64,000 nt of DNA from Labia minor (Eukaryota > Arthropoda > Insecta > Dermaptera > Spongiphoridae), in the NCBI GenBank assembly GCA_963082975.1, contig OY720346.1, positions 43,191,296-43,255,295 of the forward strand. Direction: 5' to 3'. A program made the position numbers and the translations under genes. Of the stretch, positions 58,973 through 64,000 are shown one piece after another; position 1 is the first letter of the stretch, and the number at the start of each line of letters is the position of its first letter. The notes beneath the pieces were generated by a model that saw only the letters and a program-made list of their open reading frames with translations, was not told the DNA's origin and did not search any database.

Positions 58973-60067
58973 CAGTGGTACCTCGACATACGAGCTTAAT
59001 TCGTTCCAAGACCTTGCTCGTATCTCAAATTGTTCGTATCTCAAAGCACTTCGCGCCATTAAAACTAATAGAAAAGCTTTTAATCCGTTCCAGTCCCCAA
59101 AAATCACCTTAGTTTTGTTTTTTGTATGCTATTTTGAATCAAACAAATGTCTTTACGAGAAGGAACATTTATTTAAAAACAACAAAAATAATGGGAACAT
59201 TTAAATAAATAAAAATAAGAAGAATTAAAAAAAAACTTAAATATCATCGCTTGTCTTTGCTTTTTTCGCCTCCCCTTGCTCATCTTGTTCTGCAAAGCGT
59301 TTTATAAAATTGTCTAAGGAAGTTTGTTTTTTCCGCCCCTTCAGGGTATTGCGAAAATGATTGAGACAGGTTTCGTTAAATAATTCCGAAGCCCGACCAG
59401 TTGCAACCTTTTCGGGGTGGTTTTTATCTACAAATTCAACAATTTTCTCCCACATTCCTAGGATCTCTTTAATTTCTTTTGAAGAGATAACATTTTCTGT
59501 TTCTGGCGCCTCTTCAGAAACTGTGTTTTCTTGGGTCACAACATCATTCTGTGTTTGTAGGTTTTGTAACTCTTCAGTTGTAAGCTCCTCAAAATGTTGC
59601 TCGACAAGTTAGTTTACATCATTTTCATCTACTTCTAGACCCAAAGATTTTCCCAAAGAAACAATCTCTTCTATTTCTGACACTTGAGATTCAGATTCTG
59701 CAATGATCCTTTCAGTTACAGCGTCAGGCCATAGCTTTTTCCATGCAGAAATTAATGTTCTTTTTGTGACACCCAGCCAGGCCTGATCAATAATTCTTAG
59801 ACATGTCACTATGTTAAAATGGTCTTTCCAAAACTCTCGAAGGGTCAGGTTTGTACTATCCGTCACTTCAAATCATTTTCGGAACATATGCTTTATGTAC
59901 AGCTTCTTAAAATTAGAAATGCGGGGGCAAATTGGTGCCGTGTGCATCGTCACGGGGTGCTCGTATCTCAAATCTTGCTCGTATCTCAAAGCAAAATATC
60001 TGTCGGTTGGCGGCTCGTATCTCAAAACACTCGTATGTTGGGGCACTCGTATGTCGAGGTACCACTG
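58973..60067 (-). mobile_element. Tigger/pogo transposon (1.1 kb) with both ends and TA duplication
   Basis: Ends CAGTGGTACCTCGACATACG and CGTATGTCGAGGTACCACTG are a perfect 20-base inverted pair, flanked by TA (58971-58972 and 60068-60069). CTCGTATCTCAAA is repeated subterminally on the right, and the left has CTCGTATCTCAAATTG and TCGTATCTCAAAGC. The minus strand keeps the C-terminal third of the transposase. The N-terminal DNA-binding and DDE domains are lost by internal deletion, since a full Tigger is about 2.4 kb. Confidence 0.95.
59237..59866 (-). pseudogene. Tigger transposase C-terminal fragment, one in-frame stop
   Basis: A single minus-strand frame encodes LTLREFWKDHFNIVTCLRII, DQAWLGVTKRTLISAWKKLW, then EIEEIVSLGKSLGLEVDEND and VN, an in-frame TAA at about 59608, and then LVEQHFEELTTEELQ and the acidic/lysine-rich tail ending KAKTSDDI. 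This is the conserved C-terminus of Tigger-type (CENP-B-related) transposases. No frameshift was seen, only the stop. In the intact family the protein cuts and re-inserts the element at TA; this copy has lost the catalytic part. Confidence 0.92.
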
Positions 60068-60069
60068 TA

Positions 60070-60656
60070 TATATATAGTTATTGTACCGGTTCTAGGGTT
60101 TTGGTACTCTTTCATATAAATTATCGTTTAAATAAGGAATATAAAAAATATTTTATTCTTAAATCGGCGCCCCTCAATATTTGGCGCCATGGGCAGTCGC
60201 TCGACTTGACCGCTTCTTTATCCGGCGCTGATTGTACAATATATAGACATTTGACATTGGGGAATATACTTATATATATATATATATATATATATATTTT
60301 CTTATTAGTTTGTTTAACCAAAGTAATTATTATAATTTTTTTTCTTGTTCCATTAAGGTTATTAATCAATGTGGAGAGGTGGTGAAAGTACGAATAAAAC
60401 CTAGAATAGAAATCTATTGTCACTTTAACCCTTCACTTTTGCCTTGAATGTGTGTTGGATGAATAAAGTGGGTGTTTAACCCCTCTTCTTCGCTTTTAGT
60501 AGGTATATTCCTTAGCAGTTCAAGAGAGGAGTGAAAGGAATGGAGGAGGGTGTAGATGGCAGGTAGGTTTAGTAGGAGTTCTTAAGTTGAAAATGCGCCT
60601 CCCTTTTCGACGTCTTTGTCAACCACCAAATGCATACATATGATATATATATCTAG

Positions 60657-60690
<34 letters not shown>

Positions 60691-61485
60691 TTATATATAA
60701 AGAGAGAGCGAGATAGTGAAAGTAGAAAGTGTGTGTGAAAGAGAATAGTAGTAGTGGTGATGGAGTGGAAGGGGAGTCAGAGGGTTAGATGGGGGAGGTG
60801 GATCGTTTGACTATGAATGTAATTTATTTTCCGCTTTCGGTTGCTGCAAAGTACAAAAGCAGCAGCCACCTTTTCTTTTACCCACAGACAGACAATATTT
60901 TATCAACATTGAATAACGAATATTATAATAATACATGCAGAGACATTTATTTAATAATAATAATAAATTCTTTTAATATTATAATCAAATTATATAAATC
61001 ATTTTATTTTTTATAAAGCTAAAAGATACATTTTCCTATTATTTGTTTTCATCTAAAAGAGTTTTACAAATAGTTTATTTTATTTTATTTATTTATTTAT
61101 TTATTTTTTTGAAAAAAGGCTTTAGTGAATATTAATGAAATGAAAGTGTTAAATGATTAAGGGCTGCCTACCTTATTAAATAAGAAGAAGGTGCCCTTAT
61201 TAATGCCCTTTTTATGTTAATTTAATTTTATAAGTGTTAAAGTGAGGCCCGATGGCACTTCTACGATTATTCAAATAAACTGACATTGATAAGGAATGGT
61301 GGAGAGGAAAGGGAAAGATATAACAGTGTATGTTTATCTTGATAAATTTTGGCCACATTGAACATTTATAATGTATAGAAAAAACTATAAAACCTCCTCT
61401 TTTCATTGGTATTCAGATTGTTAATCTGGAATTTGTGCTTTAATAAATACGAATTATTAAAAATGGGTCTATCATTTATAATAAC
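60070..61485. other. Low-copy DNA with (TA)n and GC-richer islands
   Basis: (TA)n at about 60268-60297 and 60652-60689. Less AT-rich single-copy stretches lie at 60160-60250 and 60420-60620. No gene recognised. Confidence 0.4.
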
Positions 61486-61491
61486 CCTGTA

Positions 61492-62361
61492 TAACAAGTG
61501 GGCTGAAAAGTTCGAGGGCTAGCAAAGAAATTTTTTTTTTATATAATTTGTTTTTATTATTCAATATAGTACCTTTCGAGGGCGATACAGCGATTATAGT
61601 GGTCTTATAATTTTTCGATACTATTTTTATAATATTATTTGTTTTTTGCCTCAAAATAGGCTTCAGTTTCGGCGAGAACCTCTTCATCGGAGCAAAATTT
61701 TGACTCCGGAGTGAAATAATGGAGCCATGTTTCATCCATAGTCACATATCGACGCAAAAATTCGAATTTATTACGTTTGAACAGCTTCAAACACTCCTTA
61801 GAATTATCTATTCGTTGTTATTTTTGGTCGATTGTCAGCTAGCGCGGCACCCACTTTGAACATAGCCATATATTCATGCACGATATGACCAACACATTCC
61901 TTTGATATCTTTAAGTTCTCAGCTAACTCACTCAACTTCACTTTGCGATTGTCAAAAATTATTTTGTAGTCTTGATGTTTTCGTTCGTAACAGCCTCTTT
62001 GGGGCAACCACGACCATCGACCTTGGTGCTCATTTCGCCTCGTTTAAACTTAGCAAACCACTTCTCTACAGTTGATTTTGCCGGTGGAGAGTCCGAATAA
62101 TGTTTATCAAGCCAAGCCTTTGTTTCAACAGTAATTTTTTAGCCAAAAAGCAATGCTTTATCAACATACGAAATTCCTTTTTTTCCATTTTTTTTAAATT
62201 AAGAAAAGTTCTTTCACAAAAAATTCTATAACTCCGATACTAATTGTGCAACAGCTGTCAAATTTATACACGCGTCTTTTGAAGGATAGGGCTAACTAAA
62301 AAAATATAGATTTGATACTAGTTGTGCCATGTTATGTGTCAGCCTACAAACTTTTCTGTTA
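61492..62361 (-). mobile_element. Internally deleted mariner (about 870 bp)
   Basis: The minus strand starts near 62187 with MEKKEFRMLIKHCF, then VETKAWLDKHYSDSPPAKST and VEKWFAKFKRGEMSTKVDGR, GCPKEAVTNENIKT, KLSELAENLKISKECVGHIV (helix-turn-helix), then a jump from TWLHYFTPESKF to CSDEEVLAETEAYFEAKNK and RCIALEG. The catalytic centre is deleted and there are frameshifts and stops. The ends (ACAAGTGGGCTGAAAAGTTC and AAACTTTTCTGTTATA) are imperfect inverted repeats next to TA. Confidence 0.9.
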
Positions 62362-62364
62362 TAT

Positions 62365-62945
62365 ATGTATATATAACTAAAATATCAGTTTTTTATACTT
62401 ACTATATATAAATAGCTTTTTAATTTTTGTTATCCTATCTAAAATATATTATTTTCTTAAACAATTTTATATATTAATATATATATATAGATATATTTAT
62501 AATTAAATATTATGATATTATTGTTTTCAAGAATATTTGAATAAGCTAGATTCTAATAATTATAGAACTTTTTATATATGTATAAATATATATTTGAATA
62601 AATTTATAATATTAAATCATTAAATTGTTTATAATATTAAAAGTAAATAATATTAATAATAATGTTCATATTGGTATTTAGTTAAATAGAGCGAAAGGAA
62701 ACTTTAAAAAATAATGAAATTAGAGTGGTTTAATTTTTTTTCCTTTTTTTTTTTTTTGAAAATTGCATAAAATTGCTTTGATTAGTAACCAATAAAGAGA
62801 TATTAGAGGGTGAAGGGTGGAGTGGATAGAGTAATATGCAATGAGGGGTGGTTAAGAGGGGGAGAGAAGGTGGAGAGTTATGATATATGGATATCATCTG
62901 TGCCTGTGATGATAATAAATCAGTTCAAGCCGTTGCTATGTATGA

Positions 62946-63019
<74 letters not shown>

Positions 63020-63895
63020 CATACGTTCCATTGGAAGCCCATCTATTCACACTTTTTTTTGTCTTCTAATTTCATTGGGAAACGTACACAAATGACACAC
63101 ACACACTACTAATATTTTCAAAGTAATCTATCTATATATAAATAAATTACATTCTACCATTTACAATTATACAACTCCATCTATCTTCTACTGTCACCTT
63201 TTTCCTCCCCACCCAAGATTATATATATATATATAATATATATAAATATAATTCAATATTCTATATATATATAAATAGAGAGAGAGAGAATATATAGAAT
63301 TCAAATTTTGTAAATATGATATATATATATATATATATACAATAAGGATATTAAGATTTTTGTTTAACTATTTATTATAAAAATATTATTTACTTTTCTT
63401 TTGTTAAATATCAGTAGATTTAATAAATCTATATAAAAATGAGTGTATACAAATTTTATTTCAATTAATGTTGTAGATTATTGTTGTGTGTATTAATTTG
63501 ATTTTGATAATTCCATGTAAGTATCTACATATATGAGAGATGGATGTAGAATGAGATATTGATATTAGTAGATGTGTTGATTACACTCTTCTCTTGAATT
63601 ATATCATCATTAATATATTATTATCAACAAGAGTGAATATGTCATTATTTTAGAGGCAAGCAGCATGACTGACTGCTGTCATTTGCATTTATAATTAAAC
63701 ATGATTTAAATTGATAAATTAACAATACAAATATTTAAACTGTATGAGAATTTTTAAGGAAGAGCTACCAAGTATTTTTTTTGTGTGTTTATTTTTGAAT
63801 ATAATATAGATAATATGAATTAATGATTAATTTATTTTCACTATAAAACAAAGGATATAATAAGACAAGCAAAATTTATCAAAAAAAATATTTTT
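62365..63895. other. AT-rich DNA with a long (TA)n tract
   Basis: No gene recognised. Palindromic AT sequence lies at 63218-63300, where ATTCTATATATATA and TATATAGAAT flank a (GA)n run, and (TA)n lies at 63319-63340. The single-copy patch 62805-62935 is less AT-rich. Confidence 0.45.
62947..63015. repeat. Longest (TA)n microsatellite of the window
   Basis: About 34 uninterrupted TA units. The two open frames running across it (Tyr-Ile repeats) are artefacts of the repeat. Confidence 0.95.
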
Positions 63896-63898
63896 TTA

Positions 63899-63966
63899 CT
63901 CTGGCCAGAGATAGTATTGCGATCACGAAAATTTTCGATGTCGAGATTTTAATGTTTTTATACGTT
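63899..63966. repeat. Short dispersed repeat E, copy 2
   Basis: Nearly identical to 14551-14617 over about 60 bases, from GCCAG through GATAGTATTGCGATCACGAA to TTTTTATACGTT. Similarity stops just after, at 63967. Confidence 0.7.
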
Positions 63967-64000
63967 ATTCATTTTCACTAAGGTTGAGAAAAATGTCTGT

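Noticed and set aside
59819-60385. 188-residue open frame on the plus strand
   Set aside because: It is antisense to the Tigger transposase remnant, crosses the Tigger end repeats and then a (TA)n tract. The biologically sensible frame is on the other strand.
62810-63112. 100-residue open frame across a microsatellite
   Set aside because: Mostly a Tyr-Ile repeat from the longest (TA)n tract.
1-64000. CRISPR arrays, bacterial operons, rRNA genes
   Set aside because: No regularly spaced repeats with unique spacers, no Shine-Dalgarno-led gene sets and no rRNA-like conserved sequence. The window is eukaryotic repeat-rich DNA.

Overview
Organism. This is very AT-rich eukaryotic DNA. It has long homopolymer and (TA)n tracts, almost no long open frames, and dense fossil DNA transposons (mariner, pogo/Tigger, hAT, MULE, Helitron-like) plus LINE 3' tails. 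The one convincing host coding exon (minus strand, about 57093-57310) encodes an immunoglobulin half-domain most like the arthropod beaten-path (beat) family. Together these suggest an arthropod, probably an insect, with large transposon-filled introns. I cannot name the species.

Layout. The exon has an acceptor, a donor and consistent phases, so the gene runs from high to low coordinates. The sequence to the left of 57093 is most simply intron and that to the right upstream intron or flank, although no second exon was found. Everything else is repeats and low-copy AT-rich DNA. At 0-5 kb there are several copies of a Helitron/Helentron-like family (called A here), one nested exactly inside another, and a small hAT with a perfect 8-bp target duplication. 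At 5-17 kb there are LINE tails, two internally deleted mariners, hAT MITEs, a hAT-like relic carrying an A copy, and an unclassified element hosting a hAT MITE. At 17-31 kb there is mostly low-copy intron, with one Helitron-like B copy, an unclassified terminal-inverted-repeat (TIR) transposon and a mariner split by an A copy. At 31-35 kb there are a tRNA-derived SINE and a MULE transposase gene split by a B copy whose removal restores the reading frame. At 35-47 kb there are an A copy, two copies of repeat C, a 1.3-kb hAT, and a 2-kb pogo-like element split by an A copy. At 47-53 kb there are three B copies with nested or chimeric inserts and a long inverted repeat. At 57-62 kb lie the beat-like exon, a LINE tail, a complete-ended Tigger and another deleted mariner.

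Main theme. Families A and B share a middle module with paired TGACGTCA (CRE-type) palindromes, but they differ at both ends. A sits in T-runs. B has TC...CTAA ends in its best copy. One A copy keeps a GC-rich internal block that looks like an older Helitron 3' end. The window therefore records modular evolution of rolling-circle transposons that spread candidate bZIP binding sites through what is probably a large intron of a neural cell-surface gene.

Limits. All repeat boundaries come from reading the sequence by eye. Families were assigned from terminal motifs, target duplications and remembered protein motifs, not from database searches.
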